Shown here piece after piece: positions 49,147 through 57,214 of a stretch of DNA of 64,000 nt. The translations under genes were made by a program, and so were the position numbers. Origin of the DNA: Streptomyces morookaense (GTDB lineage Bacteria; Actinomycetota; Actinomycetes; Streptomycetales; Streptomycetaceae). Each line of letters begins with the position of its first letter. Within the stretch, counting starts at the first letter, position 1. The notes under the pieces were generated by a model that did no database searches, was not told the DNA's origin, and saw only the letters and a program-made list of their open reading frames with translations. The stretch covers positions 78,898 to 142,897 of the forward strand of contig NZ_JABBXF010000033.1 of assembly GCF_013030945.1 (NCBI RefSeq), given 5' to 3'.

Positions 49147-50049
49147 GTGCCGGCCCGTACCGCCTCCGACACAGAACCCCCACCCCCCGCCTCCGTACCG
49201 GACGACGACCCGACGCCGGACACCACTCCCGACATCGACACCGACCCGGACATCACCCCGGACACCGCCCCCCGCACCCGTGAGAGCCGGGGCGCCGACG
49301 CCCGGGCGCTGACCCAGGTGCTCTTCAAGGAGTTCGCCGGCCTGGAACCGGGCACGCCGGAGCACGCCCGCGTGCGAGCCGCCCTGATCGAAGCCAACCT
49401 CCCCCTCGTGCGGTACGCCGCAGCGCGCTTTCGCAGCCGCAACGAGCCGATGGAGGATGTGATCCAGGTCGGCACCATCGGCCTCATCAACGCCATCGAC
49501 CGCTTCGACCCCGACCGCGGGGTGCAGTTCCCGACCTTCGCCATGCCGACCGTGGTCGGGGAGATCAAGCGCTACTTCCGCGACAACGTCCGCACCGTGC
49601 ACGTCCCGCGCCGCCTCCACGAGCTGTGGGTGCAGGTGAACGGCGCCACCGAGGACCTGACGGTGCTGCACGGGCGCTCCCCGACCACGGCCGAGATCGC
49701 CGAACGGCTGAAGATCGGCGAGGACGAGGTCCTGGCCTGCATCGAAGCGGGCCGCTCGTACCACGCGACCTCGCTGGAGGCCGCCCAGGAGGGCGACGGC
49801 CTGCCCGGTCTGCTGGACCGGCTCGGCTACGAGGACCCGGCGCTGGCGGGGGTGGAGCATCGCGATCTCGTACGGCATCTGCTCGTACAGCTGCCGGAGC
49901 GCGAACAGCGCATCCTCCTACTGCGCTACTACAGCAACTTGACGCAGTCGCAGATCAGCGCGGAGCTGGGGGTGTCCCAGATGCATGTGTCCCGGCTGCT
50001 GTCGCGGAGCTTCGCCCGGCTGCGCTCCGCAAATCGAATCGACGCCTAA
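49147..50049 (+). CDS. SigB/F/G-family RNA polymerase sigma factor
   Basis: 300 residues from GTG 49147, eight bases after AAGGGG (GTG 49141 is too close to it). After an acidic Pro/Asp-rich N terminus, region 2 has YAAARFRSRNEPMEDVIQVGTIGLINAIDRFD and FAMPTVVGEIKRYFRDN, and region 4 ends with LTQSQISAELGVSQMHVSRLLSRSF. These sigma factors serve stress and differentiation regulons and are usually held by anti-sigma factors; none is adjacent here. It is followed by a close paralogue. Confidence 0.92.
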   Translation: MPARTASDTEPPPPASVPDDDPTPDTTPDIDTDPDITPDTAPRTRESRGADARALTQVLFKEFAGLEPGTPEHARVRAALIEANLPLVRYAAARFRSRNEPMEDVIQVGTIGLINAIDRFDPDRGVQFPTFAMPTVVGEIKRYFRDNVRTVHVPRRLHELWVQVNGATEDLTVLHGRSPTTAEIAERLKIGEDEVLACIEAGRSYHATSLEAAQEGDGLPGLLDRLGYEDPALAGVEHRDLVRHLLVQLPEREQRILLLRYYSNLTQSQISAELGVSQMHVSRLLSRSFARLRSANRIDA

Positions 50050-50144
50050 CCCCCGCGGGTGACACCATCCCCGGTGTCCTGGGGAAGATAAGTCGACTTG
50101 ACGCTACAGCGTGTTGCCGACATGTGACATTCTGCAGGAACTGC

Positions 50145-50170
50145 GTTTGCCGCAGCGCAGCCTCCGGTAT
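50145..50170 (+). promoter_or_regulatory. Possible SigB-type promoter of the second sigma gene
   Basis: GTTT (50145-50148), 16 bases, then CGGTAT (50165-50170), close to the Streptomyces SigB consensus GNNT-N14-16-GGGTAY with one mismatch. It is 40-70 bases upstream of the second sigma gene, suggesting control by a SigB-like factor, perhaps by itself. Confidence 0.45.
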
Positions 50171-50239
50171 TCAGGTGGAGGCTGTAAACCCTCGCACGAG
50201 GGAGCTGCTGTGACCCGTCCGCGACCTCAAGGGGGTGGC

Positions 50240-51073
50240 ATGTCCGTAGACCTGGGCAGCGCAAAGGTGCTCGCCAACGACGCACCGCCCGCAGTGCTCG
50301 ACGCCTGCGAACCCATCGACACCCGCACCCTCTCCCGCTCCCTCTTCCTGCGGCTCGCCACGCTCGAGCGGGACAGTGCCGAGCGGACGTACGTCCGCGA
50401 CACCCTCATCGAACTCAACCTCCCCCTCGTGCGCTACGCGGCCGCCCGCTTCCGCAGCCGCAACGAGCCGATGGAGGACATCGTCCAGGTCGGGACGATC
50501 GGCCTGATCAAGGCCATCGACCGTTTCGACTGCGAACGCGGGGTCGAATTCCCGACGTTCGCGATGCCCACCGTGGTCGGCGAGATCAAACGCTTCTTCC
50601 GGGACACCAGTTGGTCCGTGCGCGTGCCGCGGCGCCTCCAGGAGCTGCGCCTCGCCCTCACCAAGGCCAGCGACGAACTGGCGCAGAAGCTCGACCGCTC
50701 GCCCACCGTCCCGGAGTTGGCGCTCTGCCTGGGCGTCTCCGAGGAGGACGTGGTCGACGGCCTGGCCGTGGGCAACGCCTACACGGCGAGCTCGCTGGAC
50801 TCCCCCTCCCCCGAGGACGACGGCGGCGAGGGCTCCCTCGCGGACCGGCTGGGGTACGAGGACACGGCCCTGGAGGGCGTGGAGTACCGCGAGTCCCTCA
50901 AGCCCCTGCTGGCCAAACTGCCCCCGCGGGAACGGCAGATCATCATGCTGCGCTTCTTCGCCAACATGACGCAGTCGCAGATCGGCGAGGAGGTCGGCAT
51001 CTCGCAGATGCACGTCTCGCGTCTGCTGACGCGCACGCTGGCCCAGCTCCGGGAGGGCCTGATCGCGGACTGA
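50240..51073 (+). CDS. SigB/F/G-family RNA polymerase sigma factor, tandem paralogue
   Basis: 277 residues from ATG 50240 (GGGGGTGG upstream); GTG 50210, with GAGGGAG before it, is an equally possible start that adds ten residues. It repeats the layout of the gene before it: RFRSRNEPMEDIVQVGTIGLIKAIDRFD, FAMPTVVGEIKRFFRD, and MTQSQIGEEVGISQMHVSRLL at the end. Probably a stress or developmental sigma factor. A SigB-like promoter candidate lies in front. Its own anti-sigma factor is not nearby. Confidence 0.92.
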   Translation: MSVDLGSAKVLANDAPPAVLDACEPIDTRTLSRSLFLRLATLERDSAERTYVRDTLIELNLPLVRYAAARFRSRNEPMEDIVQVGTIGLIKAIDRFDCERGVEFPTFAMPTVVGEIKRFFRDTSWSVRVPRRLQELRLALTKASDELAQKLDRSPTVPELALCLGVSEEDVVDGLAVGNAYTASSLDSPSPEDDGGEGSLADRLGYEDTALEGVEYRESLKPLLAKLPPRERQIIMLRFFANMTQSQIGEEVGISQMHVSRLLTRTLAQLREGLIAD

Positions 51074-51176
51074 GCGCCCCGCCAGGGGGCGCCCCGCACG
51101 CGCCCCGTCAGGGGCCCCGTCAGGGGCGCTGGGGGTACCCCCAGCGGTAGCTGGGGGAGGGACTGCGCGAGCAACC
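51074..51176. repeat. Intergenic palindromic repeats, copy 11 (composite)
   Basis: Several gcgccccg...ggggcgc half-units followed by a GGGGGTACCCCC / CCCAGCGGTAGCTGGG hairpin and a final gactgcgcgagcaacc, directly after the sigma gene stop. Confidence 0.75.
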
Positions 51177-51251
51177 ACAGCCGGCCCGCAGCCGACGAAG
51201 GCCCCGAGCAGCCCCTGGCCAACCTGACGCGTCATCAGCAACACTGGTCCG

Positions 51252-51935
51252 ATGCGCCGGAGGACACTCACTTCCGCCTCGGCCACAGCCTTATGCCTGG
51301 GCGCACTGATCACGGGCTGCGGCGGCAGCGACCGAGAGGGTTATGTCGCCACGGGGGCCGCCGGGCCCGACGTGTCCCAGGCCGTACCACCCACGGGCGC
51401 AGTGGAGTTCGTCCCACTGGACCCGTCGCCCTCGCCGAGCCCCACCCCTTCCGGCCCTTCCAGATCGCCCTCGCCCAGGCCCTCGGCCCGGCCCTCGCCC
51501 AGGCCATCCCCTCCGCCGTCACCGGCAACGACGCCGAAGCCGTCACCCTCGCCGTCGACGTCACCGGAACCGGCGATCGCCATCGGGGAACCGCAGCGCA
51601 CACCGCGCGAGCAACCCTGGTGCGAGGACGTCACATTGGCGTTCACCAACACCAGCGGCAGCGTCCCGGCCACCCAGGGCACGGTCGTCCTCGGCACACA
51701 CATCCTCGATGCGACCGGCCACGACTGGGCGACGATCGCGTCCACCCGCCCGCTCCCGGTCCCGATCGCCCCGCGGCGAACCGCACGGCAGACGTGGACG
51801 GTATGCGTGGACGCCTGGCGCGTCCCGCCCGGCATGCACATGGAGACCCGGGACATCACGGTGACGAACACGCCGTACCGCGCCCCGTCACCCACCCCGG
51901 ATCCGGACCCGTCAGGGTCGGGCCGCCTCAGCTGA
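51252..51935 (+). CDS. Secreted lipoprotein with Pro/Ser-rich linker
   Basis: 227 residues. Signal peptide with lipobox ITGCGG (Cys near residue 23), a long Ser/Pro repeat linker (about residues 57-105), then a compact domain with EDVTLAFTNTSGSVPATQGTVV and TWTVCVDAW, containing two Cys that could pair. Lipid-anchored outside the membrane. The globular part looks like a small beta-sandwich of unknown function. It converges with the tail-anchored protein gene, overlapping its stop by eight bases. Confidence 0.75.
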   Translation: MRRRTLTSASATALCLGALITGCGGSDREGYVATGAAGPDVSQAVPPTGAVEFVPLDPSPSPSPTPSGPSRSPSPRPSARPSPRPSPPPSPATTPKPSPSPSTSPEPAIAIGEPQRTPREQPWCEDVTLAFTNTSGSVPATQGTVVLGTHILDATGHDWATIASTRPLPVPIAPRRTARQTWTVCVDAWRVPPGMHMETRDITVTNTPYRAPSPTPDPDPSGSGRLS

Positions 51936-52158
51936 GGGCGAGCCAGGCGGCTCCGGCGACGACGACGATCGCCACGATCACACCGAGGATCATGCCGACA
52001 CGGGGACCCGAGTCCCTCGCCGCACGAGCGGCGGCCCTGCCGCCGACCGCCGGCGCGGCCGGCGCACCGGCGCTCTCGTCCACGAAGGCACGGAACATCT
52101 GAGTGCTGCCCGCGGGGTCGTACTCGCCCTGGGGGTTCTGCTGATGGGGGTTGGCCAT
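51928..52158 (-). CDS. Small C-tail-anchored membrane protein
   Basis: 76 residues from ATG 52158. A soluble N-terminal part (QGEYDPAGSTQMFRAFVDES), an Ala/Gly-rich basic stretch and a C-terminal transmembrane helix (MILGVIVAIVVVAGAAWLAL) fit a conserved hypothetical actinobacterial protein. Function unknown. Overlaps the lipoprotein gene end to end by eight bases on the opposite strand. Confidence 0.7.
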   Translation of the reverse strand: MANPHQQNPQGEYDPAGSTQMFRAFVDESAGAPAAPAVGGRAAARAARDSGPRVGMILGVIVAIVVVAGAAWLALS

Positions 52159-52353
52159 AGGCCAGGACCCTAGCGAAGCCCGAGGGCCCCGCACACCCGG
52201 GCCTGCACCTTTACCGGGACCCCAGCGATCCTTGAGGATCCCTTTACCCGACAATCACCCTTTTTCATTTGCCTTCAGCAACCAATCGGCCATACGGTTG
52301 CCCCAAGCAACTGATATCCAGGACAGAACAGACCCAGAGGAGCCGGCAAGCCG

Positions 52354-52845
52354 ATGGCCGCACAGGAGCACTACGAAGAGCTGGCCCGCCAGCTCGGCGC
52401 CCTCGGCGCGGTCCGGCGCGGTATCGGCCGGGTCCTCCCCGAGGGCTGCTCCCCCGCCACGGCGATCATGCTGACCCTGCTGGCGCGGTTCGGCGAGATG
52501 CGGATGAGCAAGCTGGCCGAGCTGCTCGCCATCGACATGTCGGTGACCAGCCGGCACGTCTCCCACGCCGCCGCACACGGCTGGCTCGACCGCACGCCGG
52601 ACCCGCTCGACAAGCGCTCCCGGCTGGTCTGCCTCACCCCCGCCGGAGAGGCCCTGCTGGACGAGGTCTCCCGGCGGCACGCCGCCGCGCTGGCCGGCTG
52701 CCTGAGCGACTGGTCCGACGGCGACGTCGCCCTCCTCGCCGGCCTGCTGGCGCGGCTCCGCGAAAGCTTCGGCCAGTGCCCGCCGCCCTCGCGCGAGCCG
52801 GCACCGGACCGGATGTCCCCTGCACCCGCACACATCACCGTCTAG
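52354..52845 (+). CDS. MarR-family regulator
   Basis: 163 residues with the winged helix FGEMRMSKLAELLAIDMSVTSRHVSHAAAHGWLDRTPDPLDKRS typical of MarR proteins. It lies 45 bases upstream of an EmrB-type exporter in the same direction, so it likely represses that pump and itself until a ligand binds. The wing ends in RLVCLTPAGEALLDEV as expected. Confidence 0.9.
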   Translation: MAAQEHYEELARQLGALGAVRRGIGRVLPEGCSPATAIMLTLLARFGEMRMSKLAELLAIDMSVTSRHVSHAAAHGWLDRTPDPLDKRSRLVCLTPAGEALLDEVSRRHAAALAGCLSDWSDGDVALLAGLLARLRESFGQCPPPSREPAPDRMSPAPAHITV

Positions 52846-52890
52846 AAGCGCCCCGTCGCTTCCGGAACCCCGACCGAGAACAGGAAGTCC

Positions 52891-54525
52891 ATGACCACGA
52901 CCACACCATCCGGTGTGCGGGGCGGCCAGGCCGACAAGGGAGCCGCACCCGGCTCCGGCGCCCCGATGACGCACCGTCAGATAATGGAAGCGCTCTCCGG
53001 ACTGCTGCTCGGCATGTTCGTGGCCATTCTGTCGTCGACGATCGTCTCCAACGCCCTGCCGGAGATCATCCACGACCTGCACGGCAGCCAGTCCTCCTAC
53101 ACCTGGGTCGTGACGGCCTCGCTGCTCGCGATGACCGCCTCCACCCCGCTGTGGGGCAAGCTCTCGGACCTCTTCAGCAAGAAGCTGCTGGTCCAGATAT
53201 CCCTGGTGATCTACGTCGCCGGTTCGGCGGCGGCCGGTCTGTCGCAGAACACCGGCATGCTGATCGCCTGCCGCGCGATCCAGGGCATCGGCGTCGGCGG
53301 TCTGTCGGCGCTCGCCCAGATCGTCATGGCGGCGATGATCTCCCCGCGCGAGCGCGGCCGGTACAGCGGCTACCTCGGTGCGACCTTCGCCGTCGCGACC
53401 GTCGGCGGCCCGCTGCTGGGCGGCGTCATCACCGACACCTCCTGGCTCGGCTGGCGCTGGTGCTTCTACGTCGGCGTGCCCTTCGCGGTCCTCGCGCTGA
53501 TCGTGCTGCAGAAGACGCTGAAGCTGCCCGTGGTGAAGCGGGACGTGAAGGTCGACTGGGCCGGTGCCTTCTTCATCACCGCCGCGGTGACCCTGCTGCT
53601 GGTGTGGGTGACCCGGGCCGGGTCCGACTACGCCTGGATCTCCGGGACGACCTTCGCGATGGTCGGCGGCGCGGTCGTGCTCGCCGCGATCTTCCTGTTC
53701 GTCGAGTCCAGGGCGGCCGAACCGATCATTCCGCTGCGGCTGTTCCGCAACAAGACGATCGCCCTCGCCTCCCTCGCGAGTCTCTTCGTCGGTGTGTCGA
53801 TGTTCGTCGGCACGGTCTTCTTCTCGCAGTACTTCCAGCTGGCGCGCGGCAAGACGCCGACCATGTCCGGTGTGCTGACGATCCCGATGATCGGCGGCCT
53901 GTTCATCTCCTCCACCGTCTCGGGCCAGATCATCACGAAGACCGGCCGCTGGAAGGTCTGGCTGGTCTCCGGCGGTCTGCTGCTCACGGCCGGCCTCGGC
54001 CTGCTGGGCACGATGCGCTACGACACCCCGTACTGGCACCTGGCGATCTACATGGCGCTGATGGGCCTCGGCATCGGCATGATGATGCAGAACCTGGTGC
54101 TCGCCACGCAGAACCAGGTCGCCCCGCAGGACCTCGGCGCCGCGAGCTCCGTGGTGACCTTCTTCCGCTCCCTCGGCGGTGCGGTCGGCGTCTCCGCGCT
54201 CGGCGCGGTGCTCGCCACGCGGGTCACGGACTACGTCAAGGACGGCCTCATGGCCCTCGGCCCCAAGGGCGCGGCCCTGGCGGCACAGGGCTCCGGCGGG
54301 GACATCCCCAAGCCGTCCGCGCTTCCGGAGCCGATCCGCTCGGTGATCGAGGGCGCCTACGGGCACGGCGTCGGCGACGTGTTCCTCTACGCGGCGCCCT
54401 GCGCGCTGATCGCCTTCATCGTGACGCTCTTCATCAAGGAGGTCGCGCTGAAGAGCCGGGTCGCCACCGGCGAGACGGCCGGCGCGGCGGCGAAGGCGGA
54501 GGAGCCGGCCCGGCAGGCCGGCTGA
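52891..54525 (+). CDS. MFS multidrug exporter (DHA2, EmrB/QacA type)
   Basis: 544 residues, about 14 transmembrane helices. Conserved start region LSGLLLGMFVAILSSTIVSNALPEI, WVVTASLLAMTASTPLWGKLSDLF (helix 2-3 with antiporter loop) and the motif C-like GPLLGGVITDTSWLGWRWCFY in helix 5. Drug/H+ antiport across the inner membrane, controlled by the MarR gene before it. Terminal Ala/Glu-rich tail. Substrate unknown. Confidence 0.93.
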   Translation: MTTTTPSGVRGGQADKGAAPGSGAPMTHRQIMEALSGLLLGMFVAILSSTIVSNALPEIIHDLHGSQSSYTWVVTASLLAMTASTPLWGKLSDLFSKKLLVQISLVIYVAGSAAAGLSQNTGMLIACRAIQGIGVGGLSALAQIVMAAMISPRERGRYSGYLGATFAVATVGGPLLGGVITDTSWLGWRWCFYVGVPFAVLALIVLQKTLKLPVVKRDVKVDWAGAFFITAAVTLLLVWVTRAGSDYAWISGTTFAMVGGAVVLAAIFLFVESRAAEPIIPLRLFRNKTIALASLASLFVGVSMFVGTVFFSQYFQLARGKTPTMSGVLTIPMIGGLFISSTVSGQIITKTGRWKVWLVSGGLLLTAGLGLLGTMRYDTPYWHLAIYMALMGLGIGMMMQNLVLATQNQVAPQDLGAASSVVTFFRSLGGAVGVSALGAVLATRVTDYVKDGLMALGPKGAALAAQGSGGDIPKPSALPEPIRSVIEGAYGHGVGDVFLYAAPCALIAFIVTLFIKEVALKSRVATGETAGAAAKAEEPARQAG

Positions 54526-54690
54526 CGGACCCCGCCGCGGGGCGCGCGCTTGAGCGGAGAGCGCGCCCCTCGGCGGAGCCGGGAACAGAACGGCAAGAAC
54601 GGTTCCCGGCGCACGGCCCCGGAGCGGCGGTGTGCGCTTTCGACAGGCAGGGGACGGCCTGTCGGCGCACCGCCCCCGGGGCCTTATGCG

Positions 54691-55476
54691 TTAGGCGTTC
54701 TGCTGCTCCTGCAGGGCGAGGACGCGGTCGCGCATCACCTCGATGCCGGCGACCACCGTCTCCAGCGCGAACTCGAAGTCCTTCGTGAACATCTGCTCGA
54801 CCGTGTCGGTGTCGCGGGCCCGGAGCATCGCGGCCGACTCCTTGTACGTCTCCATGAGGTCGGACCGGTTCGTGACCGCGTCCAGGACGTCCTGGTAGTA
54901 CTCCTCCTCGCCCAGGCCCGCCGCCTTGCAGCGCTCCCGGTAGAGGCCCCAGGCCGTGCTGTAGCCGAAGACGAACTGGAACAGCGCGGAGATCGCGCCC
55001 GACATGGACTCCGGCGGCACGCCGCAGCGGCGCATCACGCCCAGCGCGGTGTCGGCGAACTTCATCGCCCGCGGCCCGATGTTCTGGTACTGCCCCACGA
55101 GCTGGGGCATCCAGGGGTGGGCGAGCAGCATCGCGCGGTACTCGCGGGCGAGCAGGCGCAGCTGGTCGCGCCAGTCCTCGGACTCGTCGGCCGGGTCCGG
55201 GAGACGCATCTCGGCGCTGACCTCGTCCATGACGTACTCGAGGAGGTCGTCCTTGTTGTCGACGTACCAATAGACCGACATGGCGGTCACACCGAGCTCG
55301 GACGCGAGCTTCCGCATCGAGAACTTGGCCAGGCCCTCCGCGTCCAGCAGGCGGATGGAGGCGGCGACGATCCGGTCCCGGTCGAGCCCTTCGCCTCCGG
55401 CACTGCTCCGGTGTTTCGGGGCGCCGGCTTTCCCGCTCAGCCAGACACTGGTGTGCGGGGCCTTGCCCTTGCTCAT
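54691..55476 (-). CDS. TetR-family regulator with TetR_C domain
   Basis: 261 residues from ATG 55476. Helix-turn-helix RIVAASIRLLDAEGLAKFSMRKLASELGVTAMSVYWYVDNKDDLL, the TetR-class pattern, and a C-terminal domain with HPWMPQLVGQY and FQFVFGYSTAWGLYRER. A Lys/Gly-rich N-terminal extension of about 35 residues precedes the fold. It lies downstream of a DHA2 exporter read in the same direction and is the probable ligand-sensing repressor acting at the large palindrome 57135-57180. Confidence 0.88.
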   Translation of the reverse strand: MSKGKAPHTSVWLSGKAGAPKHRSSAGGEGLDRDRIVAASIRLLDAEGLAKFSMRKLASELGVTAMSVYWYVDNKDDLLEYVMDEVSAEMRLPDPADESEDWRDQLRLLAREYRAMLLAHPWMPQLVGQYQNIGPRAMKFADTALGVMRRCGVPPESMSGAISALFQFVFGYSTAWGLYRERCKAAGLGEEEYYQDVLDAVTNRSDLMETYKESAAMLRARDTDTVEQMFTKDFEFALETVVAGIEVMRDRVLALQEQQNA

Positions 55477-55526
55477 ACCCGGGGTTCCTCTCGGTGGTGC
55501 GTTATGCGGAATGCTAGGCGGTGGGC

Positions 55527-55563
55527 GCGCCCCGAAGGGGCGCGGGGAACTGCGCGAGCAACC
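55527..55563. repeat. Intergenic palindromic repeat, copy 12
   Basis: gcgcgccccgaaggggcgcg followed by gggaactgcgcgagcaacc between the MFS stop and the TetR start. Confidence 0.75.
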
Positions 55564-55607
55564 ACGGCGGACCCGCGCCCGCAGAACCGCCCCCCTGCCG
55601 CGCCCCG

Positions 55608-57125
55608 TCAGGAGCCCGGCGCCCCGGCCCGCTCGGCCCTGCGCAGCAGCACCGCGGCCACCACACCGCCGGCGAACACCGCGGCGGCACCGACCAGCTG
55701 GCTGGTGTGCACGCCGGAGGCGAACGCGTCCGCGACAGCCGCCCGCTGCGCAGGCGTACGAACCCGCTCCAACGCCGCCGGCAACGACCCGGCCCCCGCC
55801 GCAACCGCGGGAAGCAGCCCGGCGAAGCGCGAGTTGAGGACCGCGCCCAGCACCGCCACGCCCAGCCCGTTGCCGCACTCCTGCAGCGTGCCGTTGACAC
55901 CGGCGCCGACGCCCGCCTTCTCCGGCGGGATCGCCGACATGATGGCGTTGGCCATCGCCGGCATGGACAGGGCGATACCGGTGCCCATCAGGACCAGGCC
56001 CAGCAGCATGCCCCCGTACCCGTGCGCACCGAGCGTCGCGATGGCCGCGAGGCCGGCCGCCAGCAGGCCCATGCCGCCCGCGATGGCCACCGGGGTGCCC
56101 ACCTTCGGCAGCATCCGGGCGCCCACGCCCGTCAGGTTGAGGACGACGATGACCAGGGCGAGCGGGGTCATGCGCAGGCCAGTCGCCAGCGGGCCGTAGC
56201 CCAGGACGAGTTGCAGGTGCTGGGTGAGCAGGAAGAACGAGCCGCCCATGCCGAAGGCGACGAGGATGCCGCCCGCGACCGCGCCGACGAACCGGCTGTT
56301 GCGGAAGAAGTGCATGTCCAGCATCGGATACGGGATGCGGCGCTCCCAGAGTGCGAAGCCCGCCAGCGCGACGGCGCCGACCGCGGCCGACAGCAGCACG
56401 CGCGCGGACGTCCAGCCGTGCACGGGGCCGGAGATGATCGCGAAGGTGATGCCGGTCATGCCGATCGTCGAGAGCAGGGCGCCCAGCAGGTCGGGCCGGT
56501 CGCCGGAGGGGTTCTTCGACTCGGGGACGAGCTTGAGCACCGCGACCAGGCCGATCAGGGCCACCGGCAGGTTGATCAGGAAGATCGAGCCCCACCAGAA
56601 GTGGTCGAGCAGGGCGCCGCCGATGAGCGGCCCGGCGGCGAAGCCGAGCGAACTCACCGCGCCCCACAGGCCGATGGCCTTCGGGCGCTCCTCGTCGTCG
56701 AAGACCTGGACGACGACGGCCAGGGTGGTGGTCATCAGCAGCGCTCCGCCGACGCCCATGCCCGCGCGGGCGGCTATCAGTTCCCCGGTGGTCGTGGAGA
56801 GCGACGCCAGCAGCGAGCCGATGCCGAAGAGGCCGAGGCCCGTGGCGAGCATCTTCTTGCGCCCGTAGCGGTCGGCGGCGTTGCCCGCGGTCAGCAGCAG
56901 TCCGGCCTGCACCAGCGAGTAGGCGTTCAGCATCCACTGCACATCGGACGTGGCGGCGCCCATCTCCTCGGTGAGGGACGGGATGGCCACGTTGAGCACG
57001 GTGTTGTCCAGCAGCACCGTGAGCTGTGCGAGGCAGATGACGCCGAGGATCATCCAGCGGGCCGGGTTGCGTGGTGGCCGCACTGCGGCCTCGGTGCCGG
57101 GTGAGCCGGCGGTCGTCGCCGTCAT
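55608..57125 (-). CDS. MFS multidrug exporter (DHA2), TetR-regulated
   Basis: 505 residues from ATG 57125, about 14 hydrophobic helices, with MILGVICLAQLTVLLDNTVLNVAIPSL at the start and QWMLNAYSLVQAGLLLTAGNAADRYGRKK (antiporter motif A). The earlier ATG 57170 would lie inside the operator palindrome and is unlikely. Expression should be controlled at the perfect inverted repeat just upstream, by the TetR gene at 54691. Drug substrate unknown. Confidence 0.92.
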   Translation of the reverse strand: MTATTAGSPGTEAAVRPPRNPARWMILGVICLAQLTVLLDNTVLNVAIPSLTEEMGAATSDVQWMLNAYSLVQAGLLLTAGNAADRYGRKKMLATGLGLFGIGSLLASLSTTTGELIAARAGMGVGGALLMTTTLAVVVQVFDDEERPKAIGLWGAVSSLGFAAGPLIGGALLDHFWWGSIFLINLPVALIGLVAVLKLVPESKNPSGDRPDLLGALLSTIGMTGITFAIISGPVHGWTSARVLLSAAVGAVALAGFALWERRIPYPMLDMHFFRNSRFVGAVAGGILVAFGMGGSFFLLTQHLQLVLGYGPLATGLRMTPLALVIVVLNLTGVGARMLPKVGTPVAIAGGMGLLAAGLAAIATLGAHGYGGMLLGLVLMGTGIALSMPAMANAIMSAIPPEKAGVGAGVNGTLQECGNGLGVAVLGAVLNSRFAGLLPAVAAGAGSLPAALERVRTPAQRAAVADAFASGVHTSQLVGAAAVFAGGVVAAVLLRRAERAGAPGS

Positions 57126-57134
57126 GCGTATTCC

Positions 57135-57180
57135 CCCTTGTACGGTGTACGACTGGCGTGCGTCGTACACCGTACAAGGG
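57135..57180. promoter_or_regulatory. TetR-type operator: perfect 19-bp inverted repeat
   Basis: CCCTTGTACGGTGTACGAC (57135-57153) and its exact complement (57162-57180) around eight bases; a further half-site TACGCCGTACAA follows at about 57188. It overlaps the expected promoter of the exporter gene. Confidence 0.8.
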
Positions 57181-57214
57181 TTGCTCTACGCCGTACAAGC
57201 GAGTTTTCGTGCGG

